DNA from: Podaxis mareebaensis
Lineage: Eukaryota; Basidiomycota; Agaricomycetes; Agaricales; Agaricaceae
Assembly: GCA_018524725.1 (NCBI GenBank)
Contig: JAEUWP010000027.1
Location: forward strand, 1-64,000
DNA: 64,000 bases
Direction of reading: 5' to 3'
Part shown: one piece after another, positions 47,007-60,057 of the stretch
Numbering within the stretch: position 1 is the first letter of the stretch
How the letters are laid out: every line of letters starts with the position of its first letter
Translations under genes and position numbers: made by a program
Notes under the pieces: model-generated
The model's database searches: none
What the model saw: only the letters and a program-made list of their open reading frames with translations
What the model was told of the DNA's origin: nothing

Positions 47007-50000
47007 ATGGGCAACTCTTCCAGCAAACCAAAGGCCAATAACCAGTCCCCCGCGCCCTCGGTAGCCTCCAAAGGTTTTTCTGCTGCTGTCAATCTCAAAC
47101 GCGCCTTTGCTGCCCGCCGCAAAAAGACCGGGATCGAAAGGGACAAACAGGAGCAAGATGCAGACTTGCACTCTCTAGCAGGCTCTTTTGCCTTTGCGCC
47201 ACCTTCCCAGCTCAAGGTCGAGCTTACGCCCTCTTCCGCCTCATCTCCGCCTCAGGTGCTTCCTGCTTCTCATATCTCTCCGGCCGTTCCGCCAAAGGGT
47301 GCTAAGCAACAACTTTCCCAGCTGGCCTCTCACGTCTTTTCTCCATCAAAAAAGCCGCAACACCCACGCCCAGCTCCTGTTACTGTGTCTTCCTCAGAAC
47401 CAGTCCGTCCCCTCCCCCCACCCCCGCCGCCACCAAAGTCCGTCTCTGAACAGGCTCCGGCGACTTCTGCCAACTCCACGTCGCTAGTGAGGCCCCATGT
47501 CCCGGCTCCTCTTACATCACTGGCCCCGCCTGCGTCATCACAGCAGCAGAATAGGTCATCGATTATACCCATGAGCCCTGGGATTGAGTCTGCAGTTAGC
47601 TACATGGCTATTAGCGAACAAATGCAGGAACAATTGCAACAGGAACGCCAGGAGGCGGTATCCTTGGCCTTGCCATCACTCACATCGCCATCACCCCCAT
47701 CACCATGTCCGCCTGCAGCTTCTTCAGCTGACCCTGTCCAACCCCTGCCCCCAACGACCAAATCTGATGACCAGTCAACGTCGGCGGTAACTTTGATCCG
47801 GGGGACGAGTAGGCCTAAGGAGGTCGAGCAACCGGCTGTTAATGCGGGAGAAGGAGAGGTGGAAGAGGTGAAACGCGTCGAGAGGCCGAGAGCGAGGTCT
47901 GAATCCGAGGGTGTGTTTGTTGAGAGGGAGTATGCTGATAAGCGGAAAAGCGACTCGACGATTAGCCATTGTACGATCCGGCCTGGTGCTGGCGGTCCTC
48001 GCTCGTCGAGACCTGTGTCGATGGCGGAGTCGTTCCAGTCGAGTTATACCATTGTCCCTGGGAATGGGAATACGACTGTTGGAGGGGTTGTGGTCGTGAA
48101 TAAGAGGTTGAGTGCTGTGGATGTGGATATGAGTTTGTTGGAAGAAGATGATGATTCGTTCAGGAGTTTTGATGATGCGGAGGGAAGTGGCGGTGGTAGC
48201 AAAAGGAGTAGTATGGTTCCGGCGAGAGGAGAGGAGAGGACCGCGTCGGCGACGTCGCTTTTGAGACAGAAGAGGAGGTCGTTGTCGTTGAATGTGGGTG
48301 CTGGTGCGAGTACTTCCCCTTCCAAGGCGCAGGTGTACCATCCCCCACCCAGCGCATCCGCGATGGAACTCAAACACCCGTCGTACTCGATATCCGAGGG
48401 CTTTTATTCGCATCCTTCATCAACCTCGTCATCCATCGCGGGATCACAATCGAACACTCCACCCGGTTGGGCAACGGGTCGACTACAACCGAATCGATAT
48501 CAAAAACTCCCCGCTGTACCTCCAAACGCCGACGTCAACGCGACATTCACGTACCCAACTCAACGACCGCTACCCAACCACCCTGCACCACCACCTTCGT
48601 TCCGACAAACAGCTGTGAGTCTTACGAGTAGCCTAGCACCTGCCGCTGGACTTGCAAGAAAGGCGGTGGAAAAGGTGAAAGGGGCTCTTGGTCACATGGG
48701 TGCTTCTGGTAGCCACCATGGCGGCAGTGGATCGGGATCCATTTCTTCTGCGTCGATGTCTTCCGTATCTGGGTACTCGAGTTCCGCTTCCGTCAGTTCG
48801 GCGGCACCTTCGTCGTTCCCGAATGAATGGGGAGTTCTTCAACGTACCCCGTCAAACCAAAGTTCGGCGACGCATGGGACGCATAGTAGTAGCATGCATG
48901 CTGTGAATATCAAGGAGATCAAGGAGAGGAGTGAGAGGGAGCGTCAGCAACAGGCTTCTGCGGGAAAGAAGAAGGAGAAGGAGAGAGAGAAGAGGATGAG
49001 GAGGACGCCGAATGGGCAGAGTGGGACGTACTCTGTGGGATCGGTGTCGACCAGTGGATCGGACTCAGATGTGTTTATGATGTCGTCTGGACCGGTGTTG
49101 GGTGTGCTTTTGAGGGGACCGATGAAGAATAGGAATGGGATTCCTGTTGTTGGTGGTGTTGTGTTTGGGAGGGAGTTGGCGAAATGTGTGAGGGAGACTG
49201 CGGTTTGGGTTGGGAAGGAGGGTGTTGATGTTGGTGCGAAGGAGAATGAGGGGAAGGTGTTGATGGGGAGACCTGAACTCAAGGTGTATGAGCAAAGGAT
49301 GCTGCCTGCGATTGTTGTGAGGTGTGCGCAACATTTGTTGATTTGGGGACTGCAGGAAGAGGGGCTATTTAGGTGGGTCTAAAGTTCTCTCTCAATTGAT
49401 CAGCTCGCTCTATATAGGGGGGTATGCGGGAACAGGGAAAATTTTTCTCTTTTCTGTCTGGCCTTCCTTTCCCTGCGTTCGTGGGGTTTGAGCGTCTGTT
49501 GATTTATGAAATCATTCTTTTTCAATGCTTCGTTGGATTATTAACTGATGACGCTTTTGGTTTGGTCTCGTAGGGTTCCTGGGAGAGCTGCGCATATTAC
49601 GAAGCTCAAGTCGGAATTCGATACTGGTGAGTATGTTTTCTGCTACCAATGAGACCAGGGTGTTGAGAATGCGCCTCGTGTTTACAGGTGTGGATTACGA
49701 TATGTCAGGGTGCGCACCGGGGGATTTGGATCCCCATGCAGTAGCTTCGATATTCAAGGCTTACCTCCGCGAGCGTGAGTTTCTATGAATAGCTTCACGT
49801 TAAAATTTTATTTATTAACTCATTGACCATGTTCTTCTTTTCTCAATTTGATTTCATTTTCGCATGGGCTGGTCGATTTTGGCTTAGTCCCCGAGCATAT
49901 ATTGACACAGAAGCTTTCGCCTTACTTTGACGTCGCGATCGAGCAAGAGAGTCATAATGCGCCTGCGCCCTCTACCGATTTCAATGCGTCGTGGAACTCG

Positions 50001-52163
50001 GGTATGAGGAGAGGCCCTGGTTTACCCTCGAGTCAGAAACCTGCTTCGAACATGCACACGTCGACGGCGTCAATGTCCTCCGCGCTCGCTTGCATGTCCT
50101 CTACATCTTCTTCGTCTGCATTTCCTCACCCGAACCTTCGTAAGCCACCATCTCTATCTACGCTCGCCATGCCCTCCTTTAGTGGTATGCGCCCTGCATC
50201 ACACAACCTTATCTCGGCTCTTCGGTCGTTGATCGTGAAACTTCCGAGGGAAAACCGGGATTTGTTGAGGACGGTGGTGGAGTTGATTAATGCGACGGCG
50301 AAGGAGAGTAAAATGACCAAGATGCCCCTGAGCAATTTGTTGATGGTGTTCTTGCCGAGCTTGAATATTAGTGCGCAGTTGTTGAGGGTGCTGTGTGAGG
50401 AGGAGAGGATATGGTTCGGGTTGGTTGGGGGTGAGCAGGAGAGACGAAAGGAGAACCGGGGAGAGGTCGTGGGAGGTGCGGAGGGTGAGGATAAGGATGA
50501 AGTGTTGGATGTGAAGCGGGATACGGTTGTTTTGGATATTAAGCGCGAGAGTGGCGACGATCATCAGCGGAGGGAGAAGGAGAACTGTGATGGGGAAGGG
50601 GAAGAGGAAGATGAGGAAGAGGAAATTGACGCGCATCGCCGATGGACGGTTGTTAATCGTCCAGAAGTCCCGACTGTTTACCTTGACTCGAGGTCTCAAG
50701 CGTCTTCGGCTTCTGTGGCTTCGTCCGCGTTGGTTTCTTCCTCGCGGGACGCCTCGGTCTCGTCCACCACGGAGAGCTCGATGTTGCCTGATGATGTATC
50801 ATCTGATCGGCATTTCATGCAGAGAGATGCGATGCTCTCGTCGTCTGTGGAGTCGGTGTTGACGCCCTTGACTTCGTCTGCTCAGTCGTCCATGGCAAAT
50901 TTGCCGTTGGGGACGTTGGATACGGCCAAAAATTTGTCTGCGAAAGGTGGTGTGGATGCTACTGGTGCACCTGGAGGTAGACCGGGGATTCGGGTCGTTG
51001 AGCCCGCGCCGTTGGGTCTTGAGATTGATGTTGTGTCTGGAGCGGATGAGAATGTTGCTGAGAGGGAGGAGGGTCAGACGAGGACTGCGATTGGTAGTTC
51101 GTTGCAATATGCTTCTTCGCATTCACCACCGCCTACGGCAACGATGACAACGACTCCGGAGAAGAATCTGCCGCAGACCCCTCTCAGCCCGAGGAGACGG
51201 TCGATACCTGCATTGTCGTTCCCTAGTTTGTCGGCGTTCACGAACGGGCATCATGGATCGCATAGGTCGCCCAGCTCGGGATCGCATGGCTCGGAACCCG
51301 CTTCACCTGCAGAGTCATTGGCTTCCACTACAGGTGGAAAGAACGGGTCGTTGAGGGCGAAGAAACCGTCGCTGAGGTTGTTGTTCTCGCATTCGAAGAA
51401 GAGTACTGGATCATTGAACGGGAGTTCGCGGGAGGTTGTTGCCGTGAATACGCCGGGAAGTGCACCGGGAAGCGCGAGTTCGTTTAATTTGAATCAGCAG
51501 CAGATGAGGACGGCGAGTATGGTTCTCGCGAGTGCGTGGAGTGTAGATGGACAGTCTGGGTCGAGTGGTTCGTCTGTGTCGACTCCTATTTCGGCTGTTA
51601 CTGCGCCTGCGACTGCTGTTGGAAGTGCTGGAGCGGGGTCGAGTATGTTGGAGTTGCCGCCTGTGTTGGATACGCCGATTGAAGAGGGGCCGTCATTGAG
51701 GCTTGAACTTGGGTTGGGCGAATCTCCACCGGGAACTGCTACGGCTCCGGGTCAGCAGCAGCAAGGAGCGGAAGAGGAAGCGGGGAAGGGGAAGGAGAAA
51801 AAGGAGAGGATCAAGACTATGGTTGGCCAGACGCCGATCGCGGATTGGTATAGTACGAAGAGCGCTGCGAGTTCGGTTGTTGATTTGCCTACGCCCCCAC
51901 CGCAGCATAAGCCTAGTCCTGATGCGATTGCTGGTCTTCGGGGATTAGATAGTGCGGATGACGAGGATGATGGTGATGATGAGGATGATTTTGAGGCGAG
52001 GAGAAGAACGGTGATGGGGAGGGGTAGGGGTGCGTCGGTGTCATCGCAGTTGTCGATGAATCATCTTGGGTTAGAAGATGAGGAGCTGGGCGGGGAGGAG
52101 GACTGGACGAGCAGTGTGTTGTTGGCGGCGGAGTTTGAGTTGAGGTGTGAGGGTAAGGTGTGA
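47007..52163 (+). CDS. RhoGAP domain protein with probable N-myristoylation
   Basis: Stimulates GTP hydrolysis by Rho-family GTPases. The start at 47007 is chosen because MGNSSSKPK is a strong N-myristoylation signal; longer in-frame starts lie at 46833 and 46902. About 700 residues of Ser/Pro-rich low-complexity sequence follow. The GAP domain begins VVFGRELAKC and has AIVVRCAQHLLIWGLQEEGL. The catalytic arginine finger (LFRVPG) has a codon split by the intron at about 49377-49573. Two more introns lie within the domain (FDTG and YLREL/PEHILTQKL). A Ser-rich insert of about 70 residues (about 49945-50215) separates PYFDVAIEQ from LPRENRDLLRTVVELINAT. NLLMVFLPSLNISAQLL completes the fold. A long Ser/Glu/Gly-rich tail ends at 52163. 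Only the GAP core suggests a function; the target GTPase is unknown. Confidence 0.9.
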
Positions 52164-53403
52164 AGGGGGTGGAAAGTCCCGCTGGTCGGGGAAGAGTTTT
52201 CTTTCTCTTGAAACGCGTTGGAAGTCTGGATTTGTGTCTAGGTTTTGGTGAGTATTTCGTATCACAAGACCCGACCCAGAGGCTGATTGCGCAACAGTGA
52301 TTGTTTCTATTCTGCATTTTACTATCATACCCGTCTCAGCAAGCTTTCTCGCAATTCTCTTATGTCTGTCTGATTCTCCCGATCTTTAATTATACCTTTC
52401 GTTGGTTCTTTGGGCTCGTCTATCACACACATACGCAAAGGCACACACGCATACATAGTTAGTAGGTTACATGCATCAAACGGCGCTATCCCTTCACGCA
52501 TCATGCACTCAAATTAAACCTTTCATTCCCCTCTCGCAGTTTCATTTCTCTTCTCAGCGTTCACCCACGCACCCCGCTATTGTACCTTATGGTTCTCCTT
52601 TCCACTCACATACCAAGTTTCCGGTCTTTTTTGCCCTCGTTCGCTCATTTTGATCTCCTTCCTTCGTTTCTCGACTACGGACGGTACTTTAGTTTATATA
52701 CTTGGAGTAATTTATTGGAGCGCGTGTGTTGTGGTGCCATAGGAGGGCATGCGTTAGCTATGCTTCAACGTTTCAACATGGATCACCCACCACGGCGACA
52801 GTTGACTTCACCGCTATTAATTTGAGTGGCCACTTTTATGAGGTGTAGGTGTACCTGAGGCTTGAGAATTGGAGTCCGACGGATGTTGTACTGGAAATTA
52901 GAGGATCCGGCTCCATGAACGTGCATGAACGTTTGAACCACAACACGCGTCTGTGATAGACCCCGGAATGAGCTAGCGTCACCCATGAAGTGATTCTAAC
53001 TGTGCAAGGCAATACATCACTACATCTGTCATTGCATATCACTAGTATAACCACTCTCTTTTGTTTCATGAAATCACTCACTCATTGTTCTGGGTCACAC
53101 ATCTGGCTAATATTTTCCCCCGCGTTTTTTAAGCCGTGACGAAGCGATTCCTTGGAAAGAATTAACTTCCTTCGTTACATCTCGAGAACTATTCTCACCA
53201 ACTGTTATGATGTCACTCTGTAGCCTTATTGTTGCACGTGATGATGTCGTCATAGTCGAGGACATATAGATACCGTCCAGCGTATCCCGCAACGACCTAA
53301 CCAACGTCCAGCTTGACCAGTCGCCTGGACATCCTCTTTCCCATCTCGCTATACTGCCCCTCTGTAGAGAATCTAGAGTGAGTAGAACACCAGATATCCC
53401 GCG
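52164..53403. other. Intergenic, no gene seen
   Basis: T- and C-rich stretches at 52320-52700 look like untranslated sequence. No conserved protein pattern is present in the short overlapping open frames. Confidence 0.5.
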
Positions 53404-56400
53404 ATGGCGAGTTCTGGTGTCAAGAAAGTCCAGCAGAAGATCTTCGGGACCGGGGTTGACGAAGGGAAGGACTCACAAGGCGATGAACGACCTAGATCTA
53501 CCACACCACAGGGATCTAGCACTTTGGTGACAGTAGGCTCAACCGGTGGTGGACAGGGACCTGGGTTGACTGTTGTCATTCCTAAACCTAAAGCATCTCC
53601 AGCTCCTCCTCCGAGAAAGAACACATCAGATCCGTCGCCCAAGGTCGGGGAGAGGTATGCTGGAGGGGAGGAAGATGCTGATGCTGATGTGGATGCCGAT
53701 GGTGAAGAATATGCAAGAGAGGATGTGCAAGAGGCGGGTATCCCTTTTAGACAGAGGTTGGCGGAGAAGTTGGGTGTGGAGTATAAAGGTGCTGAGCGGT
53801 ATCGCTTGCAGCAAGATGATAAGAGAGAGAAGCATTGGAAGAGGTGGGGGCCTTATTTGAGTGATCGACAATGGGTGAGTCCTTTCTCGTTTATTTTCAA
53901 GTGTGCGGATGGAACACCCAATTGAAATATGGACTTAGGCGACAGTGAGGGAGGATTACTCTGCGAATGGAGACGCCTGGAGCCATTTCCCGCATGAACA
54001 TGCACGATCTAGGGCTTATCGTTGGGGTGAAGACGGCATTGCTGGTATCTCGGACAATCACCAACGCTTGTGCTTTGGGCTTTCGCTTTGGAATGGGCAG
54101 GATCCCATCCTCAAGGAGCGAATGTTCGGTGTAACGGGGCACCAAGGAAATCACGGTGAAGACGTCAAGGAGTTGTATTACTATCTCGACTCGACGCCGA
54201 CGCATTCGTACATGAAATTCCTGTACAAATATCCGCAGAAGAGGTTCCCATACGAGGAGCTGGTGGAAGAGAACCAACGTCGCGATCGAACTGTGGCTGA
54301 GTATGAAATCTTGGACACAGACGTATTTGACGAGGATCGTTATTGGGATGTTTTCGTCGAGGTATGTCAAGTTAATCAACTGGGCATTCATTTGTTGACT
54401 TGCATGTTGACTTGCAATCTTGGCAGTATGCAAAAGATGAACAAAAACCAGATAACATCTATATTAGGATCACGTCGTACAATCGTGGCCCGGACCCAGC
54501 TACATTGCACGTCATACCTCAACTATGGTTCCCTAATACTTGGTCGTGGCCCCTTGAGAAACCCCCGAAGCCCAGTCTGACGGGCTCAGTAAGGGGCAAG
54601 GACAACATTAGTACCATCACTGCTCGTCATCCGACCCTGGGCAAAACCCATCTCTATTGTTTGCCTTCACCTCCTCCTGTCGGACCTGCCAACAATTTTG
54701 ACGACGATTCTGGAATTGACTCAGTCGACCCAGACCTCCTTTTTACCGAGAATGAGACGAACTTCAGTCGCCTGTACGGTGGAATCAACGCTGGGCCATA
54801 CGTCAAAGATGCGTTCCATGATCACATTATACCCAGCCACCGACCCCCCGTCAAGGAGACTGAAAGCGAGGATATATTCGTGCACAGGATTCGCTCGCGT
54901 ACGGCATCTATCTATGGAGGAGAGGAACCTTCGACTCCCGAGGCAGGCCCATGCACTCCTTTCCCTCCCACAGAGTCCTACGTCAATCCGGAGAAGAAGG
55001 GTACTAAGGCAGCCGCTCACTACATCTTTGAGAATGTTCCTGGACATGGTGGTTGTGCCGTCGTCAGGTTGAAACTTACACCCGCCCGAATTGGACGCGA
55101 CCCCAGTTTGGAGGATGAAGTGCTGTTCGATGACGCAATCGAAGAACGTAGGCAGGAGGCAGATGAATTTTACAACGCATTGGTGTTCGGCCCTATTAGC
55201 GACGACTTGAAGCAGGTTATGAGGCAGGCGTTGGGTGGGATGTTGTGGACGAAGCAGTACTACCGGTTCATTCAGAAGGAATGGCTGGAGGGCGACCCTG
55301 CCCAGCCACCTCCCCCACCTGAGCGAAAATGGATTAGAAACCGGGTATGTTACAGTTAATCACCCAAGAACCTAATACTGATCCACCTCTGATGTCTTGT
55401 AACAGGAATGGCGTCACCTTCATATTGAAGATATACTCTCGATGCCCGACAAGTATGATGTTTCCTCTTTTGATCAGTGATGAATGCTTACAGCTCTATC
55501 CAATAGATGGGAATATCCCTTCTTTGCTGCTTGGGACACCGCTTTCCATTGTATACCCTTGGCTGTCGTGGATCCATCTTTCGCGAAGAAACAGCTGGAC
55601 CTGTTGACGCGAGAGTGGTACATGAAACCTGATGGCCAGATCCCAGCGTACGAGTGGAACTTCAGTGACGTGAACCCTCCTGTACACGCATGGTCCGTTA
55701 TTGGAAGCGCGTTTTTCCCTTTGAGACTGCCTAATTGAACCTCTACAGGGCAACATTCCGAGTTTTCAAGATCGAGCGTAAGCTGTACGGACGAGAAGAC
55801 GTCCCATTCCTTGAGCGCGTTTTCCAAAAGTTACTTCTGAACTTCACATGGTATGTCTTCCAACAATTCTCAGGCGCATTCTCACATCTATGCGTCAGGT
55901 GGGTCAACCGAAAGGATCAGGGTGGACATAATGTGTTCGAAGGAGGTTTCTTGGGATTGGATAACATTGGTGTCTTCAATCGTTCCGAACCTCTTCCCAC
56001 TGGTGGAAAGCTGCGTCAAGCCGATGGAACGGCATGGATGGCGTTTTACTGCTTGAACATGTAAGTCTCCCGTGCTCCATACCATTCCGCGATGCGCTAC
56101 CGACAGCTTACTGGTTCCCGCAGGTTAAATATGGCTTTAGAACTAGCGAAGCACAACCCCGTGTACGAAGATATTGCATCTAAGTTCTTCGAGGTATCTT
56201 CTTTCTTGCTCCTCGTGAGACTCAATGTGTATCAATCGCTAATCATGGTTCTGGTTTTCTTTACTCTATATTTTCACTCTCATCCTCGAAATCTTGGCAC
56301 TCCCACTCCACAACGCACAGCATTTCATCTTCATTGCAGATGCGATGACATACAAGGAAGGCGAACGCGAATTCAGTCTCTGGAACGAACAAGATGGCAT

Positions 56401-57842
56401 GTATTACGATGCGATTGACTTCGAGAACGGGCACTGTATGCAGTTGCCCGTTAGAAGCTTGGTTGGATTGATACCGTTGTACGCAACATTGGTGCTCGAA
56501 CCGTCCGTGATAAATCGGCTCCCCGGGTTCAAGAAACGGATGGAATGGTTTATCAATAATAGAACGGAGATGGCGGGCAGGAACATGGCAAATATGAAGG
56601 GTGAGGCTTTGTGTGTAGTTCCCAGCGTTGGGATGATCGGTTGACGGTTTCTTTTGCTCCTAGTCGCTGGTAAGGAACAACGGAGGCTATTGGCATTAGC
56701 GAGTAAGGAGAGGCTTGTCAAGATCTTAGAAAAAATGCTGGATGAGGACGAGTTTTTGAGTGAACATGGTATTCGATCGTAAGTGTTTTTTGTTCGCACG
56801 CTTTCTTGTTTATCATGGTATTACTGGCCGTAGATTATCAAAGAAACACAAGGATCAACCCTGGGGCATGGACGTTCACGGACACCGTCATGAAGTGCCC
56901 TACTGGCCTGGTGACTCGCTTTCGGGAATGTTCGGCGGAAATTCAAACTGGAGGGGACCAATATGTGAGTAAATTTAGAGCATTCTCGAGTTACTTTCAG
57001 ATGATGTTCTATATGTAGGGCTCGCGACAAACTTCATCCTTATTGAAAGTCTCCAGCGTTTCTATCAGTACTATGGCGACGATCTCCAGGTGAAGTACAA
57101 GGCTCAAATCCAGTCCCAGTCTCCTGACTTATCGCACTTTCTGGAATGGAACAGGTCGAATGCCCAACGGGTAGTGGATACTACATGAACCTCGCTGCTG
57201 TCGCAGAAGAGATACAACACCGTATCATCCATATCTTCGGTCGCGATATGGAGGGTCGACGGGCAACGAATGGTGGCAACTTCAAGTTGGATTATGATCC
57301 CCATTTCCGTGACTACGTCTGGTTCTACGAAGTACGGCTTCTGTTCTTTGCAATTACCATTTGTGGATGGAATATTGTTCTGACCCATTTTGTACTAAAA
57401 GTTCTTCCATGCTGATACCGGCAAGGGGCTAGGCGCCTCCCATCAGACAGGATGGTGGGTAGCATTCTTTCTTTCACTCGGGGCAGCGTGATGATGCCGT
57501 ATACTCGATTATCTATAGGTCCGGTCTTGTTGCGTATCATATCCTTCAGAGTGGAGTGACTTGTCGGCTGCCCAGGACGCCTAAGAGTAAGCCGACTCAC
57601 TTGTTTCCCTTGTCGGATTTATTCCTGATCGTCGTCTCAATAGCTCCCCGCAGTGTCGTCCACCACTACTTCGACGTAAGCCCTCTTGTAGCCCCCAGAA
57701 GCACCGCTGCTTCTCACAGTGCTATCTACAGGAAACCATTGATCCTCATTCAGCGGCTGATGACGAACCCAAGTCACCATATAGCATGTTCAGCGCTGTT
57801 GAACTGAACACGCTCGGTGACATATCGCCTGACGCCCTTTAA
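53404..57842 (+). CDS. Glycoside hydrolase family 63 protein, YMR196W-like
   Basis: A large cytosolic-type GH63 protein like yeast YMR196W; the natural substrate is not established. The start at 53404 gives [19 protein letters not shown]. An acidic linker precedes the core: [74 protein letters not shown], and [16 protein letters not shown]. After about eight more introns, the (alpha/alpha)6 part has [20 protein letters not shown] with the expected catalytic-region Asp, [62 protein letters not shown] and [18 protein letters not shown]. The last exons join [28 protein letters not shown] and [15 protein letters not shown] to a TAA at 57840-57842. I see no signal peptide. Confidence 0.92.
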
Positions 57843-58379
57843 CCGCCAATGTACGGTGAACGCCGTCCAAGGACAGATGAACACTCTGTGGCGGCACGCT
57901 AGAAATTTCTCGTACCTCGCCGCTGTTCTCAATGATGATAGATCGACGTTGGATCGTCCTTCCCATGCGTAGAATCTATAATTGTATGTAAAACAACTTG
58001 ATCTGTTTTCGTCGCTCTCGTTTCCCATTCTACCTTTAGTACACGAAATGATATGTCTGACTAGATGCAGCCATGTAGCCAACTCTTTCGCAGTATCAGG
58101 ACCAATGTGCCATTTGTTAGTGATATAAAACCTGTTACGTGCAAGTAGGTTTGAGATCCAGTTGACCCTTTGGGCGTCCGGCATTAGGATTATCATGACA
58201 ATTCGATAGCGGATGAAATTCTCGCCGTTAGCAAATTGACCAATATAAGCTTTTGGACACATTGTGCGACCCAGCCTATGTTCCAAAAGGGGATCTATGA
58301 ACGTTTCCCTGGTGCCTTCTAAGTCGGATTTCCAGAGTCTACGTATAGTCTTTATCCAGCTTGGGCTGGGATGAACCAA
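57774..58379 (-). CDS. Uncharacterised open frame, convergent with the GH63 gene
   Basis: An open frame of 201 codons from MVHPSPSWIKTIRRLWKSDL. Protein-like parts include LGRTMCPKAYIGQFANGENF, RNRFYITNKWHIGPDTAKEL and ATWLHLVRHI. I recognise no family. Upstream minus-strand sequence (NPWRTGEHLRQLQW, about 58385-58435) could be part of the same product, and an intron with an AATTATAG acceptor may lie near 57980-58050. Its stop lies inside the last GH63 exon, so the two would overlap tail to tail by about 70 bp. It may be a relic. Confidence 0.3.
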   Translation of the reverse strand: MVHPSPSWIKTIRRLWKSDLEGTRETFIDPLLEHRLGRTMCPKAYIGQFANGENFIRYRIVMIILMPDAQRVNWISNLLARNRFYITNKWHIGPDTAKELATWLHLVRHIISCTKGRMGNESDENRSSCFTYNYRFYAWEGRSNVDLSSLRTAARYEKFLACRHRVFICPWTAFTVHWRLKGVRRYVTERVQFNSAEHAIW

Positions 58380-60057
58380 ACCAAACGGACCACTGGAGTT
58401 GTCGCAAGTGCTCTCCCGTACGCCACGGATTAGTCAAGTATTTCTTGGTTTTCCTTCGGGTATTATTCTCGTAGAGATAACATTAAGATCTCCGAACATC
58501 AAGGCAATTTCATCCGACGCCTCTTCCAAGCCATCATTTTGATGCAAGTAGCACTAGGCACTGGGCAGAGACTTTCCGTCAGAAGGTATACATACTGAGA
58601 TTGGAAGTTCAACGCGGAATCGGAAATTATTTAGTGCCCTGGTTTTCCATCAAGGCACTGCACCTTTCGGAATCTTGGCTTTCCGTGGCGGCTAACGAGG
58701 TCGTAAAGTGCTACATACAACATAACGTCTATCCAGGCTATCGTGCGTCGGGCAAGGTTTGACATCATTGTGATCGACCGTCAATTAACGGGTCCAAAGA
58801 TCCGCTACATCGCCATCCGGTGACAAGCCCCACTCGTCCGCTCGTGTCAGATTGCCTTCCCGACGGATGCTCGGAGGAGCGTTGAAACGTTGAAAAACTT
58901 CAGCTACACTCCTGTCGGAGCCCCTTATTCGGGGTAACCTGACCAAGGGTTTTCGGAACTTGTCTATATTATACGATTGACATTACACGACATCCGACTT
59001 TCTGGAGGACATGTACCTAAGTGATGACCATAATAAGATCGAACACGAACAGTTCCTAGAAATTCATAATTCAGTGAATATCAAAAACGAGAATGATAAC
59101 AAAAGGAATCAAACTCTGAACAAAGAGCCGAAAAAATGAGAGAAGTAGGACAGGAGAATGAGACAATGAGCGCGAGAGAGAGGAAATTCCGGATGTCATA
59201 ATATGTGACAAAGTGGAAGAGAGGCTGGCGAACGTACAAAGCAAGAACGGAGCATAGAGTAAGGGAAAGAACGTAGATATCAGAGGGGATTGGGATACAA
59301 AGAGTGACTAGCCGAAGAGGGGAACAACTAAGATAGAGAATAGAGGAAACAGGAAGAGATATATGTGGGCAAGAGAAGTATGACCAGAGTTAGAGAAGGG
59401 TGAGACGAAACGAAGGGGTAGGGGAAAGGAGAGAACAGCATATACGCCGCAGCTCGTCAGGTAGAGGGTGGGAAGAACGCCAGGTGGGGGGTGTGGTGGA
59501 AGTGTTAATTTGTCCTGTAACATGCTAAGTGTATATGCGCGCGTGTATGTGCAGTCTCTCGATACACAGATACAGACAAGTCCAGAAGTGTCGGTAGGGA
59601 TGCGAATGAGCAGGATGAGGGCAACAGTGTGTAATGCAATGTGTCGCAGAAGCTGTTAGGATTTTGGTGGGAGGACTATGTTTCTGAAGCAGATGATGAG
59701 GTGCGAGAGGCGACGTGGTGTATGGATGTACGGGATGGAAGTGCTGACGGTGCCGGGAAGGTGCAATGGAAAGACTTGATTGTCGATTAATCCAGGAGTA
59801 TGCAAAGGAAGAGGATTGAATGAATGATCCGCGTAATGAAATGTACAGTGCCCAGAGAAATGAGAAACAAATGAATGAGGGAATGCGGTTGCAGAAACGA
59901 AGGAAATGGACAAAAGAGTGAAGAAGTAACAACTCAACAGGAACCCGACAAATTATCGAAGAGGAAATCGATAGAAGTAAGAGGGAAGACAATCAGCACC
60001 GAGACAACCTTCCCGGCAACGACAAACGCGATGTGAGAGTTGGTGAGTTCCAACTCT
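58380..60057. other. Intergenic, no gene seen; includes the CDC24 3' side
   Basis: The stretch 59040-60050 is A/G-rich on the plus strand and open-frame poor, as expected of a 3' untranslated and spacer region. 58380-59040 may contain upstream parts of the uncharacterised frame before it. Confidence 0.45.
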
